Notes under the pieces: generated by a model
The model's input: the letters and a program-made list of their open reading frames with translations, nothing else
Told to the model about the DNA's origin: nothing
Databases searched by the model: none
Assembly (NCBI GenBank): GCA_950295325.1
Contig: OX485805.1
Span: 15,115,501 to 15,179,500 of the forward strand
Direction: 5' to 3'
Length of the DNA stretch: 64,000 nt
Source of the DNA: Polytrichum commune
Lineage: Eukaryota > Streptophyta > Polytrichopsida > Polytrichales > Polytrichaceae
Position numbers and translations under genes: made by a program
Shown: in pieces, positions 32,601 through 43,346 of the stretch
Layout: the number at the start of each line of letters is the position of its first letter
Numbering within the stretch: the stretch's first letter is position 1

Positions 32601-35600
32601 ACTGGTCAAGGGCAACTAACACTTGAAGATGTCACCAGGAACATCCTTGAATTGAACGCGAATCTCAGCTTTTCGAGAATCCAAGGCCTTCCCTGCTTTC
32701 ATGATGAAAGGCACCCCTGCAAGATAGGAACAAACTTATTGAATTCTGACCGCACATATTAAGTAAAAATCCACAAATGTCAAAACATCATTTGCTCATA
32801 TACTCAACATTCAACCAAGCTGAACTTGCGTACCATCCCAACGTTCATTGTTGATGTGCAAAACAAGTTGAGCAAACGTAGGGGTTACTGAGTCCTTAGG
32901 TACAGTTGGGTCATCTTTGTAGCCATCGTACTGCCCAATAACCACATCTTCATCCCGAATAGGTTGGACAGCTTTGAGAACCTGATAATTGATAAGAGGT
33001 TTTCAGTCTTCCAGATAAGAAGTGAAATGTTTTAGTAAGATTTAAAATCACTTTTGGCGCTCCAGCACCTACAGCACCAAAAGTACTAGAGTAAAAGGAC
33101 CCAGGAGTCAAATGTTTCAAACAGTTCCTAATGAGATGCATGAAAGCAGTAGAATTGAGACTGCGCCAGAAGATCCGCACCTTCACTTTTTCATCTCGAA
33201 TGTGCTCAGGACTGAGTGAAACTGGCTTCTCCATAGCCACTAAACATAAGACCTGGATTCCCAAAAAGATCACAACTTGCTAAAGTTAGAACGTTATCTG
33301 AATACAAAATAGCAAGGCAATCAACTCCTCAACAGGACATAGGTAACAAAGCTCTCTATAAGATTAAACTAGACCTATCCAGTTTAAAATGTGATATTCA
33401 GCATTTTGGGTGCGTTTGAATGTGTCTCAAATCCCTCATTTTGTTCCTTCTCCATAAATTTCCCTTCTCTGTGCCACGCCCAAAATAGGATACACCTTGC
33501 AATTCACATTCATCACAGAAAGAAGCATTCTAGTGAGAAAATAGCCCACAAAGCTCAGCAGATAAAAAAAATATTAGAATTATTTGTTATCCATTATGTA
33601 CAAACCTGCAGAAGATGATTTTGAATAATGTCACGGATTATTCTGCAGTCCCACAGCCCATTTGTACAGCCCATGAGAATAAAGTCATCTTCAATCTTTC
33701 TTGTGAGAAACTGTTTCATAACTGCTTTCAGCACAATTGTGCCTTAAAAAGAAAACAAACAAAGATTTGGAAGCAATTTACCTCTTTAATACAACAATCT
33801 TTGTCCAGTTATAGTAGACGAATCAAAACAGAAGTTTCAACAATCCAAACCTACCCGTACTCGTCGAAATAACCACCTCGCCCTTCAGTTCCAAAGTCCT
33901 CCTTGAACACAATCTGCATGATTGAGCAGTTTAATAAAACGCAGCAGAGAACTTTGTGTCAATAATACAGAATTCATAATGCAAAGATGCCTTGAATGAC
34001 ACCACCCTTCTCCGCAATCTGCAAATGTAGTAATCATTATCACATGATACATTGTAACTGAACCTGACAAACCTGACCATCTTGGGTTTGTCCCTTGAGT
34101 ATTCTGATCTAAATGCAGTTGACAATACAGATAGCATATGTCCCTGATGTATTCTCTTCAAGTGATTGCATGTACCTGAACGTTGGCAATATTGTCTCGA
34201 TTCCAGATTGGCACAAAGAAGCGATTTGCAAATCTCATCACAAGCTGCAGCAAGACACCCAGTAAGAGTCTCAAGTAAGGATTCCTGATACAAAACTTGG
34301 TTTCAATCTATATCATATGGAAGTGCAGTACAGTCTATGCTTGTTAAAAGTAAAAATGCATACAAAGCGGTTGATGCTCCACAGTGAACACGAAAGCAAC
34401 CCAGTGCTTGCAAAACTTACCAAGTTTTGAACAAGCTCCTTTCCAAGATAATGATCAATTCGGTAAAGTTGTTCTTCCGTGAACAGGGCTGCTAACTCAG
34501 AGCTCAGTTTTTCAGATGAATCCAAATCCTTCCCAAAAGGTTTTTCCACGATGATTCTTGACCAACCACCTGTTTTCAACAAATATGAAATTAAGATAAG
34601 AGCAGCAAATCAAAAGTACATGGACAGATGAAATATAACAACGGAAGAGAAAACAACTGAGAAATGCAGTGATTACAAAACCACTCACGTGGATTCATGC
34701 AGAATTCTCGAATCTTCTTGCTCACAAGTGGGTATACTGAAGGTGGAAGTGCCAAGTAAAAGAGTCTCCGTGTGCGACATGTTTTACCACACTTGGCCTC
34801 TTCATGAGCCGTTATCTCATCATTCAACCTCACAAAACCTTCTTCCGCATCATAAGCCCCATGTATATAGGTAATCTGCAAAGCATTACCTTATGATTAA
34901 TATTATCATCATCAGCCACAAAACAGCCATAAAGATACTTAGCTTTGTGAATTCAAACTATTGTCAGTGCTGACTTTTCTACTTATAAAAACCATGAAGG
35001 ACTCCAGCCCCAATGTGATACTTCAATGCCACCACAAAGTAATCCTGACGAAATACACCAGATTTGGTTGATTCCTAACAATGGCAAAGATAAATCTTAA
35101 ATGTAGTTTATTCTCTACAATTTCTGCAGCCTGAAAAAGCTTTGCCAAAGTCACTACAAACCACAAGGAGCTGAATGCCTCCACTGTTTCATTTGTTATC
35201 GCTGCCACATGTGTGTTGCTTTTGTTTCGTTTGAATTGTATTAAAAACAACTCAATTACTGCCCAAGAGCAAGAAACAAGGGATCAATAAGATACTGAAT
35301 GCATTCTATATTCCAAGTATGTGTTAAAGCGTTCAATATTGCATACCACGTCCATAAACTGGTCAATGACCTCTTTGGGATCCTTGGTGGGATCTGTCCT
35401 ATCTGTTTTCAAGTACCTGATCATCCCACATGAAATTGTCAATGTAAGATAATCCCAACTAGAATACTTTAATGTCCTGTAATCACAAGGCAAGCCACTA
35501 TGTGCCCGTCAATAATAAAAATTCAAAGAGCTGACAGCAGTTTGATTTGATATGCTTTGTACAAGACAACGGTACCAATTCAAAGCCCCCTTACGAACAT

Positions 35601-36255
35601 CTTCATTTGCATGCTGTTCCATCAATCACTGAGGATAAAATCGGTAGAACCTTAACGACCAGATTAACATCCAGCCCAGCTTCTAGAAGAGTCTTACCCG
35701 CGGATTTTGGAATGCAACTCCTCGTTCGTCATTTCTGACCTCGCATATCCAAAGATTTGTAGCTGATCATTCGGCAAAAAACCCTGGAAAAATCAGCGAA
35801 TTCAACATCGTTAATCTCTGAATTCAGGTTCAACCTTCATTATGTCACCTGATTATTTTGTGACTGAGGTTACAACGATTCAGTAGTTCTAGGGTCCATA
35901 AGCAAGAAGTAAATTAGCTGACTGACTAATCGAACGCATCATCCATCATCTACCAAAGTTATCAACTTCCTCTACCGCACGTGCAAACACGGACAGAGGC
36001 TAATGGCAGAGATGTCCGAAACATATATATTACAAAGAAATGGTATCCACCTACCTGCTTGAACAGATTGAAAATGGCAGGGAAGGTTTTCTTCTTTGCA
36101 AGGTCTCCCGAAGCACCGAGGACCACCACAGAGAGGCATCCCCCGGCAACAGATTTTGCTTGGATGGGTTCATCATCATCGGAGGTCGTCGTTGAACACT
36201 TTAGAGTGGGCACGGGATTGATCGGCTTGGGCTTTTCGGTCACAGGAGTTCCCAT
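29628..36255 (-). CDS. G6PD: Cytosolic glucose-6-phosphate 1-dehydrogenase (15 exons, 529 aa)
   Basis: It oxidises glucose-6-phosphate with NADP+ in the first step of the oxidative pentose phosphate pathway. Exons in coding order: 36255-36055, 35783-35698, 35416-35347, 34875-34689, 34569-34421, 34244-34176, 33913-33855, 33642-33606, 33252-33181, 32981-32834, 32716-32621, 32460-32390, 31566-31451, 31278-31233, 29810-29628. Introns are GT-AG and the sum is 1590 bases. Motifs: NADP-binding [10 protein letters not shown] (about residues 47-56), VEKPFGKD, the catalytic [39 protein letters not shown] and [12 protein letters not shown]. Length and the lack of a transit peptide fit the plant cytosolic class (about 515 aa) rather than plastid forms. 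The start is the first ATG after an in-frame TGA; upstream codons belong to a probable 5'UTR exon. The C-terminus '[14 protein letters not shown]' is slightly longer than in seed-plant enzymes as I remember them. Confidence 0.95.
30000..31090. repeat. Duplicated segments inside G6PD intron 14
   Basis: The 1.4-kb intron holds two related blocks. 'cccacatggttggttgaaa...ggaaatcaagtgctaggaag' at 30938-31050 resembles 30720-30812. Text around 'ggacaagcaggcc...aagcccctaagg' at 30010-30060 resembles 30890-30936. Copies are diverged. It reads as an old duplication, with an adjacent pair of 'ggcctccctactctac' strings at 30535 and 30607. Confidence 0.5.
31734..31980. mobile_element. Foldback MITE in G6PD intron 12 (family TTTTGCATA)
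   Basis: Starts TTTTGCATACA and ends with the inverse. Long imperfect arms (about 70 bp or more) run inward, including 'cagttcattgaggg' and 'ccctcaatgaaccg'. The same family occurs at 53435-53665 inside an intron of the isoaspartyl dipeptidase gene. No clear target duplication and no coding capacity. Confidence 0.6.
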
Positions 36256-36281
36256 TCCGGAGCTAGCTAGGCACCTCCGCA

Positions 36282-37078
36282 CTGTACAAAATCACCTACA
36301 TTCAAACAAACAACCAAAATCTCAAAACAAGGTTGGCGCACAGATCTAACTTAACCCATTTGAACATGCCTTCCTCCAATTCCCTGCTACCAAAGCTAAA
36401 TGCTCAAAATTCTTCGGCACACATGAGAACCTAACATATTCTTTGGACCTTATGGTGATCCAAAACTAACTTAACCCATCCATTTGAACATGTCTCCTTC
36501 GAATTTCTGCTACCAGGCAAGACATTTGATATTCTTCAGCACCAACACATTCTTCTTGCACCTTATATTGATCCACAACTAACTTAACCCATTCAAACAT
36601 GCCTTCCTCCAATTTTCTGCTACCAAGCAAAAAATTCGAGATTCTTCAGCACACAGGAGAACCCAACGCATCCTTTGCACCTTATAGTGATCCACGACTA
36701 ACTTAACCCATACATTCGAGCATGCCTTCCTCCAATTTCCTTCTACCAAGCAAAACATTCGAGATTCTTCGGCACACACACTCATTGCACCTTACGGTAA
36801 TCCAGAACTAACTTAACCCATCCATTTCAACATGCCGTCCTCCACTTTTCTGCTAGCAAGCAAAATATCCAAGATTCTCAACACCCAGGAGAACCCGACA
36901 CATTCCTGCACCTTACGGCAATCTAGAAACAACCCCAAACACAAAAGGGCATAAGAAAATTTCATCTACCACTAGAGCCTGCAAAATTGAAGAGGGAACC
37001 AACAGAATGCACGCAAGAGGGACCCACTTCCGGCCAACATTTAGGAGATTCAAGGACAGGGGTCGGAGAATCTAGTAC
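36282..37078 (-). other. Probable 5'UTR intron of G6PD
   Basis: On the minus strand a donor (CAAG|GTACTA) lies at 37078 and an acceptor (TTTTGTACAG) at 36282, 27 bp before the start codon. The in-frame stop upstream of the ATG lies inside this proposed intron. Leader introns are common in plant housekeeping genes. It encloses a five-unit minisatellite. Inferred from splice-site fit only. Confidence 0.45.
36348..36928. repeat. Five-unit minisatellite, unit 110-120 bp
   Basis: Units start with 'aacttaaccca' at 36348, 36468, 36581, 36700 and 36810. Each continues with 'catgccttcctccaat', 'ctgctaccaagcaaaa', 'gattcttcggcacac' and 'caccttacggtgatccagaact'-like blocks. Similarity between neighbours is high, so the array is fairly recent. 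It lies in the proposed leader intron of G6PD. Confidence 0.9.
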
Positions 37079-37320
37079 CTTGATTCTCTATCTCTCTCGC
37101 TCTCTCTCTCTCTCCAAGTTGTTGGTCACCAACCCAGCAGCCCAAATGGTTCGAAAGACTCCTCTGTGTTGTTGGAAGTCCGGTAAGGAAGGTTGCACAG
37201 GAAAGATGATGGATTGAGGGGCCGAGGTTATTAGTGAGGAAGACGAGTTTGGGCTTGAATTGTTGACGACGACGACGACGACGACGATGATCGGTTGACA
37301 GCATTGCCCACGTGTGCCTG
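37079..37320 (-). promoter_or_regulatory. Probable G6PD leader exon and core promoter
   Basis: A CT tract on the plus strand (37084-37116; GA-rich on the transcribed strand) and a GAC/CGA tract (37265-37287) flank the likely first non-coding exon. Transcription start and TATA box were not identified. Confidence 0.35.
37265..37287. repeat. (GAC)n microsatellite
   Basis: About seven consecutive GAC units upstream of the G6PD leader. Confidence 0.9.
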
Positions 37321-37626
37321 TCTCACGCACCCTGGAGCATGAGCTTCGTCTGAAACTTTCCGAAATGGCATCATCAATCTTTCCACAATCAATCGTTAAG
37401 TTAATGTTACTTTACCTACTAAAAAATCCATCGACTCATCAAAAAGACCTCTGTTACACTCACCACCCGCCCTGCCACCTTCGCCATCTCCGACCTGGAT
37501 CGACGTACAGCTGCCGCGTCGCACCCACGCGCCGTATGTCTCCTTGCATACGTATTTTCCGAGGCGTACCCTAAATGAAATGAAATGAAATGTGTGTACA
37601 GAATCATCATCGCTAAAGCTCGGCTC

Positions 37627-37884
37627 GGGATTCGTGGCCTCTGCGTAAACTTCATCTATCATGGATGAAGGGGCTCTGGTTTTTTCAGATTAAAACATTC
37701 CCCTACAAGATTGAGGGCCGCTGATTCGTTCCCATTCAAAACCACTACACAAATTATTCGGTGTCTTTGACTCTATTTCTGGACTCAAATCGTCTTTAAA
37801 ATAGTCGTCTACATGTTATAACATAATTCGTTGTGTTTTCATCTTCGCAATGGATGAGTTTATGTAGACACCGCGAATTCTAGA
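37627..37884. mobile_element. Foldback element, family GGGATTCGTGG, copy 1
   Basis: Left arm 'gggattcgtggcctctgcg' plus 'taaacttcatc'; right arm is its inverse, 'ggatgagtttatgtagacac' plus 'cgcgaattc'. Two more copies occur at about 38400-38690 and 38675-38955. Non-coding. Confidence 0.6.
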
Positions 37885-38399
37885 CCTGCAACTCGTATAG
37901 TGCATTATGGTATTATATCCCTTATCATTTGCCTAGATACAATAGAAGCAAAAGAACTTGATTACGAGCATTACGTGGGTTCTTTTCTTTCCTTGAGGGT
38001 ATTTTGTTTCTCCTTACTCTTTTTTTGGTTTCTCTTCCCTTGCACTTGGAGTTGTATTGCAGATTGTATCGCCCTTGAACAAATAGAGATAATGTATCTC
38101 AACTAAATAATAAAATTAATAAAATAAAATTGAAGTGGTTGGGACCAGTGTTCTAGTGGTATCATGATGTTGTCCTCATATTCAATAGTATTGTACATAT
38201 TGATATTTAGAACTCAGACATGCATGGTACCTAAACTTTGATGTGAAAATTCATACCAAATTGTTATCAAAACAAAATAAATTGTTAAAAACATCAATAA
38301 ACATCTCGATGCACACACCAATATGTGAAAACCTCATCATAAATACATGAACGGTGTAAAAAAATAGTTGATACCTAACATGTCAACATTGGTGTGCTC

Positions 38400-38690
38400 G
38401 TATGCGATAATTCCCCCTTGCCCAAGGGCTCTAAGGGATTCGTGGTGTCCACGTAAACCCATCCGTTTAGTAAGGTGAAATGGTAGCAAACTATTTCATA
38501 CTCCTTTAAACAACTAAATTCAAATTATTTGACTCCATAATTGACATCCAAAACCCCCAAATTAGTCCAGTGGCCTCCATTTCGAATTGAAACGGCCCTC
38601 AAAGCCATAGGGGACTTGTTTTTACTAGAGCCCCTTCATCCACAATGGATGAGTTTACATGCACGCCACAAACCCAAAGCCTCACCCAAG
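38400..38690. mobile_element. Foldback element, family GGGATTCGTGG, copy 2
   Basis: Left arm 'gggattcgtggtgtccacg' plus 'taaacccatcc'; right arm 'ggatgagtttacatgcacgc' plus 'cacaaaccc'. Inner blocks such as 'actagagccccttcatccac' are shared with the neighbouring copy. Confidence 0.65.
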
Positions 38691-38955
38691 GGGCTAGGGA
38701 TTTGTGGTGTCTACATAAACTCATCCATTGCACAGGTGGAAATGCAAAGGAGTTATACTAAATCTCATAATCAATTATTTCAAGACAAGTTGATTCTGAA
38801 AATAGCATCAAAAACCCCAATTTCCTCAGGTGGAATCTAGTTGGAATGAATCAGCCCACAACCTTATAGGGGCTTGTTTTCACTAGAGCCCCATCATCCA
38901 CAATGGATGAGTTCACACGTACACCATAATCCCAAGCCTCGCCCAAAGGCCCTCA
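38675..38955. mobile_element. Foldback element, family GGGATTCGTGG, copy 3
   Basis: Left arm 'gggatttgtggtgtctacat' plus 'aaactcatcc'; right arm 'ggatgagttcacacgtacac' plus 'cataatccc'. It abuts copy 2 directly, so the two may result from tandem duplication. Confidence 0.65.
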
Positions 38956-39224
38956 AGCAGGTATACATACGCCTTCAGATACGCGTGTAATTTCCCAGCC
39001 TCCACCTGTACCTGTTCGTATGCCTCGTAGGTGGGTCGGTAGGAAGGTAGGTAGGAAAGTCACTTTAGGGAGGAGAGGAAGGGAAGGAGGCAGGTGTGCT
39101 TCGTGGCGGGTAGGTAGGTAGGAGAGTTGAGACCTACCAGGTCGTGGACCAAGGGGGGACATGGTGGGACCCGCATGGTCTACCTACCCATATGACTACC
39201 CATATGCCCTTATCAAGTGGCCAG

Positions 39225-39800
39225 TTCGTACAATGAACGGGAGGAGCCGAGTCAGCCAACCGCTACACTAAACAGTCGTATTAGTGTGGTTGGCAAATTA
39301 GTATGGACTAATTAGCATGGGCCACACTAATTTTTTTGTCATGGTGGAATTAGCATGGGTCCAAGACCATGGTGTATTCTTAAGTCCATACGAAGACTTC
39401 CAACCAAGACATTGAATATTAATTATATGACATTAAGTAGCATAAAATAATATAAGCACCCACATCAATTTTCTAGAAAATAAATCTGTGTGGTCCACAT
39501 TAATTCTCACTGTGAGAATTAGCATGGGCTCTAGAAAATTATTGTGACCTGTAGTAATAGGACTATTTTAGTGTAGTTACAAGTGAACCAGTTGAGTTTG
39601 AGGAATAACTAGTTGAAAGTAGTCAAGTCTTCTAGATTGTTACCCGGCGTTTTAGAAGAATCTATGGAATACTACACCTCAAGTCCATAGAGAAAAATGG
39701 CAAGATCACAACATGTAGCCTACCTAGTTGGACTTGGAAACACTAGGTTTTTGACCGAGTATATGCCCAAAAATCTCCTCGGACACTATAGTAGTAGGGG
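39225..39800 (-). repeat. AACCGGTT-family repeat, copy R2, interrupted by a TIR element
   Basis: The flank 'caatgaacgggaggagccga' and, beyond the insertion, 'gtgaaccagttgagtttgag' and 'cactaggtttttgaccg' match the order seen in R3 ('aatgaacggggagaaccgac', 'gtgaaccggttgagtttgag'). The insertion is the element at 39263-39576. Confidence 0.55.
39263..39576. mobile_element. Short TIR element, family CTACACTAA, copy 2
   Basis: Begins CTACACTAAACAGTCGTATTA and ends with the inverse, TAATAGGACTATTTTAGTGTAG in shortened form. It shares 'gcatgggccacactaat' and 'gagaattagcatgggctc' blocks with copy 1 (1252-1632). It is inserted in an AACCGGTT-family repeat. Confidence 0.6.
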
Positions 39801-39949
39801 TGTAGGATTTTCTACTACATGGGTGGACTCTAAAAGGTGGTTCGGAGGCTCCTTTGGGAGTTTGGGAATAAGTTAACACTAAAATAGAGGGGCAACCGTT
39901 GACTTAAATAAAGGTGTGTGTGTTTGGGGGGGGGGGGGTCATCGGAAGT

Positions 39950-40380
39950 GGGTGGTACAAGGCAAATGAACGGGGAGAACCGACCGCTACATAAACCGGT
40001 GAACCGGTTGAGTTTGAGAAATAACCGGTTGAAGTTCAAGACCTCGGGAAAATTACCGATCGTTGTAGAGGAATCTATAGAATATACCTACCTTTAATAA
40101 AGAAAAACCGAAAGATGTCAACATATCACCGGTTGAACTTGGAAACACTGCTCGGGGAGAACTGGTGGTTAGTTACAAATGAACCGGTTGAATTTAAGAA
40201 ATAACCAGTTGAAGTTGGAGACTTCAGGAGAATAATGGATCATTCTAGAAGAATCTATGGAATATACCTCAAATGAATAAAGCAAAACCGGAAGATGTCA
40301 ACATGTGACCGGTTGGAGTTTGAATCACTAGGATCTTGACCGATTATGCCCACAAATCTCCCGGGACCACTGGGTATGAA
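39950..40380 (-). repeat. AACCGGTT-family repeat, copy R3, two tandem units
   Basis: Two units about 178 bp apart each begin near 'gaaccggttga' (about 40003 and 40181). They continue with 'agaaataaccggttgaag', 'gaatctatagaatatacct', 'gatgtcaacatatcaccggt' and 'ggaaacact'. The array carries several AACCGGTT or near-identical palindromes and ends 'gcccacaaatctcccggg'. Confidence 0.65.
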
Positions 40381-41189
40381 GAATCATCTCCAAAGCGCCC
40401 TCAAATTAAGTTAGGATTGGAATTGAGTCTTGGAGGATGTGCTTGGAATTTGGGGCTTAAGGGAATTTCCTTGGTTTTTTTAAATATTTACGTTTGTAGC
40501 GAGAAAGAATAAATGAACGAATGGGGGAGGAGGACGGGAGGACAGTACGAGCATATTCTGTCAAATCTTTGCACAGCAAGGTACTGAGGACTTAAAAGTA
40601 ACCCCTTCCTTTTATGGTGACACCTATTTTTAATCCTTAAGCCATCAACAAGTGAGTGCAATGGATGCCATCAAGTGAGGGGCTGATCACACCGGCCAGT
40701 TCATGTCCCGATCACATCAAAATCATCATCCCTTAGCATCTCCAGTTGTAGTAGTGTGAAAAGTGGTGGAACGGCATCTATTTCTCAACATAGTTCCCAA
40801 CGATTTCAATTTCACGGACAATGTACACAACATGAGTGCCCTTGAATGTCAGTATGTATTTAGCGTTTTTGATCCTCAACATCATATGTGAGCGTGTGTA
40901 AATTTTCTCATTAAGATAAGGTAATGCATAAAACTAAGTTTTAAACCTAAAAGTATTAAACGCATGGTAAAAATCATGTGTATGACAATACCATGGGCCC
41001 CTTGGTCCTTTAAGGGTAAAGTTGAGTCTCATCTTCATGGGTACTTCCAACTCCACAAGTAAAACTTCCATAAATAAAACAACTAGTCAGGAGTTAAAAA
41101 AAGTCTTAGGTTTAGATTTATATAAAACACTTAACCAAAGAGTATGACATGAGCATGTTCATGGAACAACAAACTTTGATGTAAATTGA
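40381..41189. other. Intergenic DNA, no gene seen
   Basis: No protein-like frame and no recognised repeat. Confidence 0.5.
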
Positions 41190-41500
41190 GGGCCGGTTTA
41201 CACTACGGTGGAGAAGGCCTCCGGTCGGTCAAGAATGCTTGGCCAAGACATGGTTATATGAGGCAAATGGTGGATGTGCCGGACAAGAAACTCCTCCTCC
41301 GGAGAAGCCCAACTCCAAAAAGTGCCGCCATGTAGGCGGCCATGTCATTTTATCATCCATGAGAAAAGTTCACCACCATTGTTTTCTTCACCTAGTGTAA
41401 ACACCCACCGGTCAAGAGTTGCATTTTCGACCAATCACAATTGAGAAACGCCCTTTTTTTCATGACCGGTGGACTTCTCCACCGTAGTGTAAACCGGCCC
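41190..41500. mobile_element. Tourist-like MITE, copy C
   Basis: Terminal inverted repeats of about 38 bp start GGGCCGGTTTACACTACGG and end with the inverse, CCGTAGTGTAAACCGGCCC. The flanking direct repeat is TGA (41187-41189 and 41501-41503). The extreme ends resemble those of copies A and B, but the interior differs, so it is a related subfamily. Confidence 0.8.
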
Positions 41501-43112
41501 TGAGCATTTATTTGTTTTGTTGATGTGAAATAAATTGACTTGAAACTAGAATAATTATCACATTTAGAAAGTGTAATCTAGTTCTTTATGAAAATGCAAG
41601 AGTTGGGTTGACTTGCACAAAGATGATTTCACAAACAAACCTACAATTGTAGATGTTCATCGTACTATGTAGTAGGCCATTCAAAAATGCCCCACTATAT
41701 ATTGCCCAAAGGTGTCACAAATTTGATATTGTATTGAGCCTAATTATTTGACAAGGATGATCCTCCACCACTTATGTTATTAAACATTCCATAAGGTCTC
41801 ACAACCTATCAAAGGCACACTTCAAGAAAAATCACTTTCTCTACTAGTGTGTGGACACTCTATTCACATATACTTCCAAATAGTGGACCCTTCCCCCCAT
41901 CCCCATGTCACCGCTTAACAATGTCCCATGCATTTGTTTATTATAACTTATGTTTTCACCCAACTTCTTTCAAGGAAATGCTTGTTGTTTTCTATTCTAT
42001 TATCAACACACAAGTGTTAAAATAGAACAAATTTTATAAGTTTTGGCAATTCTTATTTGAGGTTTAATGCAATCATGGCCACTCTCATGGCACCACAAAA
42101 AATGTTAAAGATGTTACTCACTTTGACATGCATGAAGGCATGTTTTTTTTAACAATTGACACATTTCAAACATGGCAATTTGGTGTCAAATCAATGTCAA
42201 AAGCATGTCAAAATAACCTCACTTTTCTACTTTGAAGATGCTCAACATTGGTGTTGTCCACAATAATTTGAGCGCGCACATGCACATACACACATACACA
42301 TGTCAACCACCACATCGTTTTTGTTGCAATCAAAACAATTTTCATTATGAAATTAATAATGGTGTAAAAAAATTTATTTTTGAATTCCTACTCAATTGTG
42401 ACAGTTTTGTACTTATTGGCAAGAGTTGGTGGCACACTAATAATATCAACTTCACCATGGGTGTCTTGGGGGTTAGTAAGTTGTTTATAATTAACAAATT
42501 CAATGTTCAAGTGGTCAAGACGATGTGGTCCACCTCAATTCCAAACTACTCCCAAAGTAACGTAGTTCGCTCTAAGTGTTGTGTACACTATTTGAAAGGT
42601 GTAGGATATTTTGGGTGACAACCATCACATTCCATTGGGCCTATCATGAGTCCTAGAGGCTCGAGTCTTCATAGCATGTATTGGCACCCCACTTGAGTGT
42701 AAATCGGGAAAAAAATGTTTCAAAATCATTAAAGTGAATTGAATACATGAGTTATCATTTTCAAGTTTGTATGCCGAAAAATTCTTTTGTTAATCCAATA
42801 GATTGATGCTTACCAAATGGACAATAAAAAAAATTTACAGACAATATTGTCAATAGATGTGATTGTGTTCATTTGATGCATGTTCTCATCATTTGTTGTC
42901 ATTTTGGTCATCGTCCAATCACATCCCGTACATCCATGCCATTCATGTCATATTAGGACTTAGGTCCTACCAAACTTCCCTTGAACCTTGGGTTGCATAG
43001 GGTTTAGTGGGGTTGGAGCTTGCATCTCCCCTTCCTACTTGGATTGATTTCATGTTGCAGTCATCAATGTTTTGGCTTAGTGCTTGCAAACATAGTTGAT
43101 AGGATAAATACT
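41501..43112. other. AT-rich intergenic DNA
   Basis: One 128-codon frame (42232-42618, plus) has no recognisable domain and is probably a chance or relic frame. Nothing else was supported. Confidence 0.45.
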
Positions 43113-43346
43113 AAGGCCTTCAGATCATGCACAACCGCCAAAATATCTATAGTTGATTATAAATTTTCCACTACATTTTAGGAAGCAACTATAGCTAAGT
43201 AAAAGAAATTTAAGACCAGACTCAAAAACAACTATAGTTAACTAGAAAAAATTCAGACAACTATAACTATGTACCTAACTATAGTTAACTTAAAAAATTA
43301 AGTTTCAAGAAAAACTATAGTCAATTGTAGTTGTAAAATATGAATG

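Noticed and set aside
36055-36282. Plastid transit peptide upstream of G6PD
   Set aside because: An in-frame TGA precedes the ATG and the N-terminus before [10 protein letters not shown] is too short and contains an acidic stretch; it fits the cytosolic class.
42232-42618. 128-codon open frame as a gene
   Set aside because: No domain, no splice partners, AT-driven composition and flanking repeats; more likely chance or relic.
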